A stretch of 45,830 bases of DNA from Planctomycetota bacterium (GTDB lineage: Bacteria; Planctomycetota; B15-G4; JADJEK01): assembly GCA_016213895.1 (NCBI GenBank), contig JACQZJ010000123.1:46855-92684 (forward strand), given 5' to 3'. Below the pieces are notes generated by a model, which saw nothing but the letters and a program-made list of their open reading frames with translations, was not told the origin of the DNA and ran no database searches. Positions 8,483 through 17,046 of the stretch are shown here, piece by piece; positions within the stretch are counted from its first letter, which is position 1; every line of letters begins with the position of its first letter. The position numbers and the translations under genes were made by a program.

Positions 8483-9396
8483 CGCCACGGTCCTCCCGGG
8501 TCCCAGTGGCGATCGAAGGCGAGTGCTCCGCAGGCCGCGTCCAGAGCTGGCTCGGCGAAGCGGCGGATGGCCGCGACCACATCAGAGAAACCGGTCTCGG
8601 CCACTCGAAGTACCCCCTTCCTCAGGAACGCCTGCCAGCGCGTCACGTGCAGCGGCGCGCGCGCGAAGCGGTCGCTCAGTCCCTCGGGCGGTTCGGTCGG
8701 AAGGACCGTCGCGCGCCGCGCGAAGGTGCGCCGGATCGACTCGGCGAGCAGCGATCCGTCGAACGGGAGCGAGCGCGGGAGCTGCAGGAGGTCGTAGTAG
8801 TCCTTCGCCCGGCTGTTCGCATCGCCCAGCACGACGATAGCCTCGAGCTTCTCGGCAACCGAGGTATAGGGCGTGTACGCGCGCACGCTGGCCATCGGCA
8901 TGCCGAGAAGCCCGCCGGGCACGACCTCCACCGCCGGCGGATAGACCGCGTCCCCCAGGCCGACGTCCACCTGGTAGCGCAGCCGGGTCTTTCCGAGGCA
9001 CGCATCGAACTTCGCGCGCAGGCCGAGAACTGCCGAGCCAACGCGAATCGCCTGAATCGCGATCGAACCGTCGTCGAAGGCGATCGCGTCGTCTTCGACA
9101 TCGGCGCGCAGTATGTCCGCGATGGCCTCGCGCAGCGCGTCCGCGTCCATCTCGGCGGGACCCAGCAGGTCGACGTCGCGGGTGGGCCGCGCGTCCACGC
9201 CCAGCCACCCGCGCAGCAGCAGCGCTCCCTTGAGCACGAAGCGCTCGCGATGTCGCGAACGCCCCAGCCGATGCAGCAGGCGTTCGACGGCGTACAGCTC
9301 CAGCATCTCGGCGAAGGGTCGTCGGGACTTCTGCGCCGCGTTCTTCAGGCGCGCCTGGATCGAGTGGGCCAGACCGGTCGGCCAGGGCGGGGTCAC
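8479..9396 (-). CDS. abiEii: AbiEii-family nucleotidyltransferase toxin
   Basis: 305 residues from a GTG start at 9396 that overlaps the abiEi stop (GTGA); a longer upstream frame exists but is the shadow of abiEi. It belongs to the DUF1814/AbiEii nucleotidyltransferases: FVLKGALLL (53-61) with K56-G57, the metal-binding pair D74/D76 in TRDVDLL, and the downstream block K183-LEAIVV with SRAKDYYDL (195-203). In the AbiE system AbiEii is a bacteriostatic toxin using a nucleotide, and AbiEi is the antitoxin and repressor; together they cause abortive infection against phages. Gene order and the 4-base overlap are those of known abiE pairs. Confidence 0.93.
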   Translation of the reverse strand: MTPPWPTGLAHSIQARLKNAAQKSRRPFAEMLELYAVERLLHRLGRSRHRERFVLKGALLLRGWLGVDARPTRDVDLLGPAEMDADALREAIADILRADVEDDAIAFDDGSIAIQAIRVGSAVLGLRAKFDACLGKTRLRYQVDVGLGDAVYPPAVEVVPGGLLGMPMASVRAYTPYTSVAEKLEAIVVLGDANSRAKDYYDLLQLPRSLPFDGSLLAESIRRTFARRATVLPTEPPEGLSDRFARAPLHVTRWQAFLRKGVLRVAETGFSDVVAAIRRFAEPALDAACGALAFDRHWDPGGPWR

Positions 9397-10001
9397 AGCA
9401 GCGCTTCCAGATACGGACGCACCACCCGGGCGACGCGGCACGTGCCGGCCACGCTCAGGAACTGGGCGGGCGTGAACCGCCGCTCCTCGAGCCCCGTGCG
9501 CAGGGCCTCCACCGCGACTTCGATGCCAAGCCGGTTCCTGAGGCGGAAGCAGTCGGCCACGGTCTTGGCCGCGCCGTAGACCTTGAGCCTCACACCGTCG
9601 CGCTCGTGCGTCTCGATCCCTTCGGCGTACATCGCGCCGGAGAACCAGTGCACGCGCAGCGGCGGCCACTCCAGCCTGGGCCGGCTGGTTCCCTTGGGCA
9701 GCGCGATGCTCACCGCATGCGGGACCTCCGTGGTGAGGCCGTGGAAGTGGAGCGCCGAGACGACGGCGACCACGGCCTTCGGGATCCGCGCGGCTACGGT
9801 GGCGAGGTCCGGCTCGGCGAGCGGTGGGAGATCGGCCAGGCGGTAGACGCCGCGGCTCACGGCATCGAGGATCCCGCCGTCCCGCAGGGCGTAGAGGTCA
9901 CGCGGGTGGATTCCGGCGCCCAGGACCTGGCCGGTTCGGAGCACACCTCCGGCCCGGCGGAACATCTCCAGCACCTTCGCCTCTCGTTTCATCCGGGTCA
10001 T
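9393..10001 (-). CDS. abiEi: AbiEi-family antitoxin/transcriptional repressor
   Basis: 202 residues from ATG 10001 (MTRMKREAK); an upstream in-frame ATG at 10049 would lie beyond the promoter boxes and is not chosen. The N-terminal about 60 residues form a winged helix (VLEMFRRAGGVLRTGQVLG, HPRDLYALRDGGIL, SRGVYRL) typical of AbiEi. The body has AVVAVVSALHFHGLT and TVADCFRLRNRLG, hallmarks of the family. AbiEi neutralises AbiEii and represses the operon by binding inverted repeats in the promoter. Here the -10 box lies so close to the ATG that the transcript may be leaderless. Confidence 0.93.
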   Translation of the reverse strand: MTRMKREAKVLEMFRRAGGVLRTGQVLGAGIHPRDLYALRDGGILDAVSRGVYRLADLPPLAEPDLATVAARIPKAVVAVVSALHFHGLTTEVPHAVSIALPKGTSRPRLEWPPLRVHWFSGAMYAEGIETHERDGVRLKVYGAAKTVADCFRLRNRLGIEVAVEALRTGLEERRFTPAQFLSVAGTCRVARVVRPYLEALL

Positions 10002-10007
10002 GGATAA

Positions 10008-10036
10008 TAAGTACGTTACCTGCGAAGCTCGGTCAA
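10008..10036 (-). promoter_or_regulatory. Promoter of the abiE-fic operon, probably leaderless
   Basis: On the minus strand TTGACC (10031-10036) and TACTTA (10008-10013) are 17 bases apart. The start codon at 10001-9999 begins six bases after the -10 box, so transcription should start at or next to the A of ATG. No Shine-Dalgarno fits between them. Confidence 0.65.
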
Positions 10037-10572
10037 GGTTTCTGTCCAAATGTGACCTTCACGACCCAGAAGGCCGGCGCCGCGGGAAGAGGTGCCGGCC
10101 GACGATCTGGAGGAAGACGACGCCGCCTCCCTCGCGCCCGGGCCCCGCCAAACCGAACTCCCGGCGCGGCGCACGTTCGTGGTTCATTCCCGGTTCATTC
10201 TTCCCTTCCTCTTTCCAGGAGCGCGGGTTATGGCGCATCAATCCCCGGTTCATTCCCTCCGCTCCTGGCTGAGGCCCGGCCCGGTAGGTTCCGAACGATG
10301 TAAAGCCCTCTGCTTACGGACGAGCGGCGCCGCAAGCGCGGGGAACCCGTCGTGGCGACCGAGCGGGAGCCAAAGAAGAACGTGGCAGCCGCGCCCCGCT
10401 CGAAGCGGCCGCTGCTGGGGAAGGACGAGATTGGCAAGCGAGCCAGCGGAGTGGTGAGCCGTGGCACGCTCCTGAAGAACGAGTTGCGGACGCCGGGAGC
10501 GAAGAAGGCCTTCGAGCTCACGACCGTGCCGGCCGCATCCAAGAAGAGGCCCTTGGCCGAAGCGGAGATGCC
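10037..10572. other. Intergenic segment with direct GGTTCATTC repeats
   Basis: This stretch between abiEi and hsdR holds no convincing conserved gene. GGTTCATTC occurs at 10181-10189, 10192-10200 (11-base period) and 10247-10255; on the minus strand each copy reads GAATGAACC and carries a TGA. AATGTGACCTT at 10049-10059 also occurs at 3704-3714 upstream of the DUF4143 ATPase. A possible small plus-strand ORF is listed separately. Confidence 0.5.
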
Positions 10573-10576
10573 CTAG
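10352..10576 (+). CDS. Possible small basic protein, convergent with hsdR
   Basis: A 74-codon frame from GTG 10352 (open back to a TAA at 10301) encodes a Lys/Arg-rich peptide including KRPLLGKDEIGKRASGVVSR and ends in AEAEMP. The composition is more protein-like than the other frames here. Its stop overlaps the end of hsdR on the other strand by four bases. No family is recognised and no good ribosome-binding site is present, so it may be a chance ORF or a remnant. Confidence 0.25.
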   Translation: MATEREPKKNVAAAPRSKRPLLGKDEIGKRASGVVSRGTLLKNELRTPGAKKAFELTTVPAASKKRPLAEAEMP

Positions 10577-13500
10577 TTCGTCAGGCCTCCCGCGCCCGAA
10601 GTCTCGTAGGTGAGTCCGAAGACCGTATCCGTCAGCCAGCGGCGGAACGACTCGTTGTCCATGAACTGCTTGAACAGCTCGGTGTCGTCCTTCAGGACTG
10701 CCGTCATCACGCGGGCGAGCGCCTTGTCGTGCTCGATGCGGGCGTTCTGCTTGTCGGAGTTCCTCTTGGCATTCTGGTAGGCGGTGTCGGCCGCGACGCG
10801 GCTCGGAATCTCCTCGGTGATCAGCTTGTGCACGCGATCGGCGTCGGTCCAAGGGATGTTGCCGAACTGGTCGTTGAAGGTCTTGAGGATGTTCGAGAGG
10901 CGATCGAGCTCGGGCTCGGGTCGATGGCCGCCGCCTGCTGTCGGCACCGCCTCGATCTCTGCATCCGCGTCCGGGAGCTGGATCTTCACCGCCGCCTGCT
11001 TCTCGACGCGGTAGCTGTCCATGTCGATCGCTTCGAGGATGCCCTTGGAAAGGTCCTCTTCGACGGGCGCCGGCAGCTTGGGCACGAGGAACGCCAGGAA
11101 GATCGAGAGCTTCTCCCAGGCCGCGTTGGTGTACGGCAGGATCGAGGACAGGAAGCCGTAGGCCCGCAGGAAGGCCTTCGCCTTGCCCTTGAAGTCGACC
11201 TGGCCATCCTCGTCGAGCTGCTCGCGATAGGCGGCGACGGAAACATCGAGGATCGGGTCGAGTCGGTCGCGATCCGCGCCGCCGAGGTAGAGCGAAACCA
11301 GCTCTTCGATCTGGGCGCCCGCGTAGACCTGACAGCCGTCAAGGGCGGCCTTGAGATCGTGCAGCCTGTCCGGGTCGGTCTCTTCGGCGAGGATGGTGGT
11401 GCGGTAGTAGTCGCTGAACGCCTGCTGGATCGTGTCGGCGTCGTTCATGAAGTCGAGCACGAACACGTCGTGCTTCTGCGGGTGCGCGCGGTTCAGGCGC
11501 GAGAGCGTCTGCACCGCCTTGATGCCGGACAGGATCTTGTCCACGTACATGGTGTGCAGCAGCGGCTCGTCGTAGCCGGTCTGGAACTTGTCGGCGCAGA
11601 TGAGGAAGCGGTACGGGTCTTCCTGCACCTTGTCGGCGATCTGGCTCGACGGGAAGCCGTTGAGGGAGGCCTCGGTCACCTTGACCCCGCCGTACTCGTG
11701 TTCGCCCGAGAAGGCGACGATGGCGCGGTGGGGGCTCTTGCGCTCCACCAGGTAGTCCCGGATCGCATGGTGGTACTGGATGGCGCGCTCGATGCCGCTC
11801 GTCACCACCATCGCGCGCGCCTGCCCGCCGACCTTGCGCAGCGCCAGCACCTGCTCGTGGAAGTGGTCGACCATGATCTCGGCCTTGAGGCGGATGGCGT
11901 GCTCGTGGCTCTCGACGTAGCGCCGCAGCTTCTTGCTCGCCCGCTTGGTATCGAACTCCGGGTCGCCCTCCACCGTCTTGACCAGCTTGTAGTAGCTCTC
12001 GACCGGCGTGTAGTGCCTGAGCACGTCCAGGATGAATCCCTCCTGGATCGCCTGCTTCATCGTGTAGCTGTGGAAGGGATGGTGCTTGACCGTGCCGTCC
12101 GCCTGCGGCTCCGGCGCGCCGAAGATCTCGAGGGTCTTGTTCTTGGGCGTCGCGGTGAAGGCGAAGTAGCTCGCGTTGGGCAAGAGCTTCTTGGCCTCCA
12201 TCAGCCGGTTGATCTTGTCCTCGACGGTCTCGTCGTCTTCCTCGGCCCCGGCCGCCGAGAGCGCCATCGACAGCGCTGCGGAGGTGCGCCCGCCCTGGCT
12301 CGAGTGCGCCTCGTCGATGATGATGGCGAAGCGCCGCCCCCTGTGCTCGCTCCCGATCTCGTCGAGGATGAACGGGAACTTCTGCACCGTGGAGATGATG
12401 ATCTTCTTGCCCTCGGCGATGAACTCGCGCAGGTCGCCGGAGCGATCGGCATGCCCCACGGTCGCGCTCACTTGAGCGAACTGCTTGATCGTGCGCCGGA
12501 TCTGCTGGTCGAGGATGCGCCGGTCGGTGACGACGATGATCGAGTCGAAGACGACCGCACCGCTCTTCACCAGCCCGATCAGTTGATGGGCCAGCCAGGC
12601 GATCGAGTTCGACTTGCCGCTGCCCGCCGAGTGCTGGATCAGGTAGCGCCGCCCGGCGCCATGTCGAGCGGCATCGGTCAGGAGCTTGCGCACCACGTCG
12701 AGCTGGTGGAAGCGCGGCCAGATCTGCGCCGCCTTCTTCCTCCCTGTCTTCTCGTCCCGGGCTTCGACGACTTGCGCGTAGTTCTCGAGGATGTCGGTCA
12801 GGCCCTCGCGGGTGAGGATGCGCTTCCAGAGGTAGTCGGTCTTGAGACCGTTCGGGTTGGGCGGGTTGCCCGCGCCGTCGTTCCAGCCCAGGTTGAAGGG
12901 CAGGAACCACGACCCCTTCGCCTTGAGGTGCGTGCAGAACCGCACCTCGTGGTCATCCAAGGCGAGGTGGACCACGCAGCGGCCGAACTCGAAGAGCCTC
13001 TCGCGTGGGTCGCGGTCGCGCCGGTACTGCTGGACGGCGTCGTCCACGGTCTGCTTGGTGAGGCTGTTCTTGAGTTCGAAGGTGGCCACGGGCAAGCCGT
13101 TGATGAAGAGGGCCAAATCGAGCGCGAGCTGCGTCTCGTCGCGGCTGTAGCGGAGCTGGCGCGTCACGCTGAAGCGGTTGGCGGCATGGCGTTCCTCGGC
13201 CTTCGGGTTCCCCGAGGACGGCGTGCCGTAGAAGAGGTCGAGATGGTGCGGTCCGTGCTTGATCCCGTGGCGCAGGACGTCGATGGTTCCGCGCTTGGAG
13301 ATCTCGCCCTGCAGGCGCGCGAGGAACTTGCGCCGGGCCGGGCCGTCGTGTCCCAGGTCGAGCGCTTCGCACGCCTCGGGTTGGGTTTCTCGCAGGAAGA
13401 CCGTGAGCTGAACGAGGTCGACGCAGTACTCGCGGTCGTAGTCCGCCGGCGCGCCGCAGGTCCACCCTGCGCCGTAGACCGCCGGCCGCTCGGTGACCTC

Positions 13501-13602
13501 CCCCGCCGCGCCAGCGCCCGAGCCACCCGGATCGCAGGGCGAGCCGGTCAGCGCCGTGCAGATCAGGCGCTCGAGGCCGCGTTCGCTGGTGTCGGTAGTC
13601 AT
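10573..13602 (-). CDS. hsdR: Type I restriction enzyme, R (translocase/nuclease) subunit
   Basis: 1009 residues, normal for HsdR. The N-terminal nuclease domain has the PD-(D/E)xK core D162 ... FELK (E176, K178). The SF2 helicase motor follows: Walker A HSAGSGKS (324-331), DEAH at 430-433, and TATPKNKT (about 488) as motif III. A C-terminal helical region would bind the HsdM/HsdS core. The enzyme uses ATP to pull DNA past the bound methyltransferase and cuts unmethylated DNA far from the site. It is the last gene of the hsdM-gmrSD-hsdS-AlbA_2-hsdR series, separated from the preceding gene by about 300 bases that carry three 11-base-period repeats. It may therefore have its own promoter. Confidence 0.97.
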   Translation of the reverse strand: MTTDTSERGLERLICTALTGSPCDPGGSGAGAAGEVTERPAVYGAGWTCGAPADYDREYCVDLVQLTVFLRETQPEACEALDLGHDGPARRKFLARLQGEISKRGTIDVLRHGIKHGPHHLDLFYGTPSSGNPKAEERHAANRFSVTRQLRYSRDETQLALDLALFINGLPVATFELKNSLTKQTVDDAVQQYRRDRDPRERLFEFGRCVVHLALDDHEVRFCTHLKAKGSWFLPFNLGWNDGAGNPPNPNGLKTDYLWKRILTREGLTDILENYAQVVEARDEKTGRKKAAQIWPRFHQLDVVRKLLTDAARHGAGRRYLIQHSAGSGKSNSIAWLAHQLIGLVKSGAVVFDSIIVVTDRRILDQQIRRTIKQFAQVSATVGHADRSGDLREFIAEGKKIIISTVQKFPFILDEIGSEHRGRRFAIIIDEAHSSQGGRTSAALSMALSAAGAEEDDETVEDKINRLMEAKKLLPNASYFAFTATPKNKTLEIFGAPEPQADGTVKHHPFHSYTMKQAIQEGFILDVLRHYTPVESYYKLVKTVEGDPEFDTKRASKKLRRYVESHEHAIRLKAEIMVDHFHEQVLALRKVGGQARAMVVTSGIERAIQYHHAIRDYLVERKSPHRAIVAFSGEHEYGGVKVTEASLNGFPSSQIADKVQEDPYRFLICADKFQTGYDEPLLHTMYVDKILSGIKAVQTLSRLNRAHPQKHDVFVLDFMNDADTIQQAFSDYYRTTILAEETDPDRLHDLKAALDGCQVYAGAQIEELVSLYLGGADRDRLDPILDVSVAAYREQLDEDGQVDFKGKAKAFLRAYGFLSSILPYTNAAWEKLSIFLAFLVPKLPAPVEEDLSKGILEAIDMDSYRVEKQAAVKIQLPDADAEIEAVPTAGGGHRPEPELDRLSNILKTFNDQFGNIPWTDADRVHKLITEEIPSRVAADTAYQNAKRNSDKQNARIEHDKALARVMTAVLKDDTELFKQFMDNESFRRWLTDTVFGLTYETSGAGGLTN

Positions 13603-13614
13603 CGCCTGCTTCCC

Positions 13615-13645
13615 ATCAACTACCCGTCAACTACACATCAACTGC
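13615..13645. repeat. Three tandem 11-bp repeats just upstream of hsdR
   Basis: ATCAACTAC (13615), GTCAACTAC (13626) and ATCAACTGC (13637) recur with an exact 11-base period, one helical turn, ending about 12 bases before the hsdR ATG. On the minus strand each unit contains GTTGA. They could bind a repressor along one DNA face, or be another case of the TGA-bearing repeats seen near fic. Confidence 0.7.
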
Positions 13646-13911
13646 AACGCCAGCTCCGAGAATGTGACGTACGCTCGCGGCGCGTCGGCCACCGAATCCG
13701 CTACCGCGAGGACACGCGTACCGGCGGCCATGCTCCGCCGCCACGACGCCGCCCGGACCTTCTGAAGCCGTCGCGATCGACTCAGACCTTGTCCAAGACG
13801 ATCGCTCGCACCGCCGAACGCAGACAACATAACTGCTTGAAGAATTAGCGGTTCTGCTCCACGGCCAAGGTCCAGGCTTGTCTCGAATGCCGGATTCCTT
13901 GTCTCAATCAT
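13627..13911 (-). CDS. Possible small ORF between the AlbA_2 gene and hsdR
   Basis: A 94-codon frame starts with ATG 13911, overlapping the last codons and stop of the AlbA_2 gene, and ends inside the 11-bp repeats. It contains LILQAVMLSAFGGASDRLGQ and an Arg-rich middle; no family is recognised. The overlap would fit the operon's pattern, but codon quality is poor and local GC is lower than in the neighbours. It may be non-coding. The rest of the 13603-13903 interval shows only the repeats. Confidence 0.25.
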   Translation of the reverse strand: MIETRNPAFETSLDLGRGAEPLILQAVMLSAFGGASDRLGQGLSRSRRLQKVRAASWRRSMAAGTRVLAVADSVADAPRAYVTFSELALQLMCS

Positions 13912-15601
13912 GGTGGCCTCCGGCGTCGCCTTCGCCGGTCTCTTCTCGGGCGGCCCAGCGCGGCTGCGACCGACTTCCCAGGTTGACGATCTTGCCGCCT
14001 CGACGAAGCTCTTGGAGGAGGTTCCGTACCTTCCGGCGCTTCTGCCCCTCCGTCAGGCGATCCGACAGCTTCGGAACGAGAGCCTGGTCGACATCCTTTC
14101 GTTCTACCGGCCCGTGCGTGCGCACCAGGGCCAGGATCAGGTCCAGGTAGTACTGCCTGTCGAAGCCCCGCTCCCGGATGTGCCGGCCGGCTTCGCCGGT
14201 CGCCCTGGCGATCGCCGCGGCCACGATCAGGTTCGGATACCGCCCCTCGACGAGACCGGCGGCCTTCAGGCGGCGGTGGTCCTCCCGAGCGATCGAGAGT
14301 CCCTTCTGCACCCGGTCGAGCAGCATGACCTGCCCGAGATCGAGATCGGTCCGTGCCATCAGGAGCTGCGTGTAGCGCTCGTCGAGGATCCGGCCCGTGA
14401 GGGTCACGGCCACGTGTCCCGGCTTGGTCAGGTCGTAGTCCGGCAGCGGGAACGAGCGCCGCCGCTGCGTCTCGAACATGCGCTTGATGCCGCCCCCCTG
14501 GGTCTCGATCAGGTTCAGCTCGACCATCGCAGCGGCCAGGAACGGGTTGCGGTAGATCGCCAGTGGAGCGTCCTGCCGGATCACGGTCTCGACGTCTCCG
14601 GGAAGGAAGTCGCCGGCGTTGGTCACCAGCACGCGGTCCGGGAACTCGACCACGACAACGCGCCCCTGCCGGCGATAGTCCTGGTGCGCGATGCTGTTGT
14701 GCAGCGCCTCGCGGATCACCCACGGGTCGTACTGCGTGATCTCCTGCGGGAAGAGCGTGCCGCGTGGCAGCACACGCACCATCAGGTTGCGCACGTGCTT
14801 CAGCAGGCGATCGCCGGCGACCAGGAACGGTGGATCGATGTGCTCGTGGTCAAGCTCCCGGTTCCCCGCGTCCTTCAGAATCCACGAAACCCGGGCCACC
14901 GCCGGCGAAAGTAGGGTCGTCGATTCGCCGCGCCCGAGCAGCAGGATCGCGGCGTTCGTGACCGCGCCCGCCTTCAAGACCCTGGCCTTGTTGAGGAAGG
15001 TGCGATCGTCCCACCCGGCGACCGCGTCTGCCTGAGTCGGATGCTTGACCGTGAACTCCTGGCGGGCCTTGGCCACGGCCTCGGGATCCAGGCTGTCCAG
15101 CGTCGCCCCTTCGCACAACTCCGCCGACCAGTCGGACCCGCGAGTCCAGAGAGCGCGCGTCTTCTCGGGGTGGTTCCGCAGCTCGGTCTTGCTGGTCCCC
15201 ACGCGCACGTAGGCCGTGCCGTAGAAGCTCACCGGCTGGTCCTTGGCCGGACCTACCTCGAACACCACGATGCGACCCTCCGGATGCTCCACCACGCGGA
15301 CGTTGAACCCCGGGTTGGGCTCAAGCCCCGCCCCGAGCCACGGCAGCAGGTCCTGGTTGCCTTTGGCCTTCACGCGGTAGGGATCGAATCGCGTGCCGGC
15401 GACGTCGTGGGTCTCGTCGTCGATCCCGAACACCAGGTAGCCCCGCGGCTGGTTCGCCAGGCAGGCCGAGTTCGCGAGGGCGGACAGGTACTCGCCGAGC
15501 AACTGCGCCTCGCAGCCGCTGCGCTTGAACTCGAACCACTCCGTCTCCGACGGCAGCGCCCGCAGCCGATCGATGAGCGCGACCTCCTCGCTGCTGCTCA
15601 C
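13904..15601 (-). CDS. AlbA_2 (Schlafen-like) ATP-binding protein embedded in the type I R-M operon
   Basis: 565 residues starting at GTG 15601, which overlaps the hsdS stop (GTGA). The N-terminal AlbA_2/Schlafen domain begins TEWFEFKRS and continues with LGEYLSALANSACL and GYLVFGIDD. The middle to C-terminal part is the RecG-like GHKL module: WVIREALHNSIAHQDY (N-box like), EFPDRVLVTNAGDFLPGDV and ETQGGGIKRMFE. A helical C-terminus follows with TGEAGRHIRERGFDRQYYLD. Such proteins are often found inside type I R-M operons (the rlo 'R-linked ORFs'); some are thought to bind nucleic acid or regulate. Position and overlap suggest the protein works with, or is co-regulated with, the restriction enzyme. 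Confidence 0.93.
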   Translation of the reverse strand: MSSSEEVALIDRLRALPSETEWFEFKRSGCEAQLLGEYLSALANSACLANQPRGYLVFGIDDETHDVAGTRFDPYRVKAKGNQDLLPWLGAGLEPNPGFNVRVVEHPEGRIVVFEVGPAKDQPVSFYGTAYVRVGTSKTELRNHPEKTRALWTRGSDWSAELCEGATLDSLDPEAVAKARQEFTVKHPTQADAVAGWDDRTFLNKARVLKAGAVTNAAILLLGRGESTTLLSPAVARVSWILKDAGNRELDHEHIDPPFLVAGDRLLKHVRNLMVRVLPRGTLFPQEITQYDPWVIREALHNSIAHQDYRRQGRVVVVEFPDRVLVTNAGDFLPGDVETVIRQDAPLAIYRNPFLAAAMVELNLIETQGGGIKRMFETQRRRSFPLPDYDLTKPGHVAVTLTGRILDERYTQLLMARTDLDLGQVMLLDRVQKGLSIAREDHRRLKAAGLVEGRYPNLIVAAAIARATGEAGRHIRERGFDRQYYLDLILALVRTHGPVERKDVDQALVPKLSDRLTEGQKRRKVRNLLQELRRGGKIVNLGSRSQPRWAAREETGEGDAGGHHD

Positions 15602-17046
15602 GCCTCCGCCTCCTCGGGGACCAGCTCCATGTCCTCCGCCGCGGCCTCCTCGCCGTCTGGCGAGGCCTCTGCCTCTTCGACCGGCTTAGGCTCCTCGGCC
15701 TCATCCGGCAGCCGCGCCGCCGCCTCGCGCACGTCGAGCTTGCCGGTGACCACGTCCGCGATCAGGCGGGTGCGGTATTCGCGAAGCAACCCGATCTCGC
15801 GACGCGCACCCTCCACTGCACACTCGACCTGTCCGGCCAGCGCCGCCGTCGACCCCACAATCCGCGCCTGCTCCTGACCATCGGGCACGCCGAGTCGGAA
15901 CGACCGGATCTGCTGCGGACTGACGTGGGGAACGCTGATCCCCGTGAAGATCGGAGCAAGGTAGTCCGAGAAGCACCTTCCCGCCAGGAGCAACATCAAG
16001 TAATCAGCCCGCAGGCCATCATGAGGCCGGATTCGCGCAACCCGCTGCAGAAGCAGCGCCGGCAGATCCGCCTCCTTCACACACGCAACCCTGATTCCGC
16101 TCCCGATAATCGGTCGATCCATGCCCAGGACGATATCGCCACGGAGCAGCTCGAAGGCCGAGTACTGCCACCGTTCGGAACTCGGCCAGCGGACGACGTC
16201 GTTCCACCGGATTGTGCCGGTGGAGACGTTGACGCCTCGCAGAAGCCGGACACCATCTTCATCTTGAACGAAACCCTCGCTCTTGAATGGAAAGCCCGTC
16301 GCCAACTGGATCAGGCCACCAAGACACGAAACCTCCCAATGCTCCGGCACGTCCCCCAGCCACTCGACGCCGGAGGCCTTGAGGCGCACGTTCGGGTCGA
16401 GGCCGCGGGTGACGGCGCGGTGGATGATGGCCTGCTTCTGCTCCTCCAGCAGCTTGATCAGCTTCTGCTTGGCGCGGATGTAGCGCTGGATCCGCCGGTC
16501 CACGTGGTCGAGGAAGCGAACGATGGCGGCTTGTTCGGGGAGGGGTGGGAGGCACGAATAGATCATCTTGAAGTGCTCGGGCCGCAGGCTCCACATGTCC
16601 GAGGTGATCCCGTAGGACCATCGCTCGGCCTCTTTGGCGAAGGCCGGGGTCCGTAGCAGGTAGTGCAGGTAGCGGGGAGCTGCAGCTTCGCGCGGACGCT
16701 GCACGACGTAGGCCGGGCTGACGATTCCCTCGTACTCGGAAACCCCGACCGCACCCTGCCATGCGCGCATCTTGTTGTAGGCGATGTCACCGCGGCGGAC
16801 GAGCTTGTAGGGCGACTTGTCCAGCTTGGAGCTGTCCTTCTTCGAGCTGTCTTCTAGCAACGCCTGTTGTCGAATCACACCCTTGGTGATCGTCACCGAA
16901 AGCATGTCCGCGTCTGGGCGATCGCGCTCCTTGACCTCATCGAAGATCGCACGATTCGGCAGGACACCCCAATGCTCCGGCACCTCCCCCAGCCACGGCA
17001 CGCCGGAGTCCTTCATCGCGGGATAGGGCTTGAGGTCTTCGATCAT
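15598..17046 (-). CDS. hsdS: Type I restriction-modification specificity subunit
   Basis: 482 residues. Two target-recognition domains are each preceded by the same conserved segment, SGVPWLGEVPEHW (about 14-26) and SGVEWLGDVPEHW (about 226-238). Each is followed by a helical spacer: FLDHVDRRIQRYIRAKQKLI with LLEEQKQAIIHRAV after the first, and IGLLREYRTRLIADVVTGKL after the second. This is the classic two-half HsdS architecture that reads a bipartite DNA site. The C-terminus carries a long Glu/Ala-rich acidic tail (about residues 445-482) that is unusual. The ATG overlaps the stop of the GmrSD-type gene (ATGA). Confidence 0.96.
   Translation of the reverse strand: MIEDLKPYPAMKDSGVPWLGEVPEHWGVLPNRAIFDEVKERDRPDADMLSVTITKGVIRQQALLEDSSKKDSSKLDKSPYKLVRRGDIAYNKMRAWQGAVGVSEYEGIVSPAYVVQRPREAAAPRYLHYLLRTPAFAKEAERWSYGITSDMWSLRPEHFKMIYSCLPPLPEQAAIVRFLDHVDRRIQRYIRAKQKLIKLLEEQKQAIIHRAVTRGLDPNVRLKASGVEWLGDVPEHWEVSCLGGLIQLATGFPFKSEGFVQDEDGVRLLRGVNVSTGTIRWNDVVRWPSSERWQYSAFELLRGDIVLGMDRPIIGSGIRVACVKEADLPALLLQRVARIRPHDGLRADYLMLLLAGRCFSDYLAPIFTGISVPHVSPQQIRSFRLGVPDGQEQARIVGSTAALAGQVECAVEGARREIGLLREYRTRLIADVVTGKLDVREAAARLPDEAEEPKPVEEAEASPDGEEAAAEDMELVPEEAEA

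Noticed and set aside
10729-13848. A 1039-codon plus-strand ORF antisense to hsdR
   Set aside because: It mirrors hsdR exactly, is rich in Val/Arg/Gly/Leu in the manner of GC-rich shadow frames, and shows no domain. The opposite strand has all HsdR motifs.
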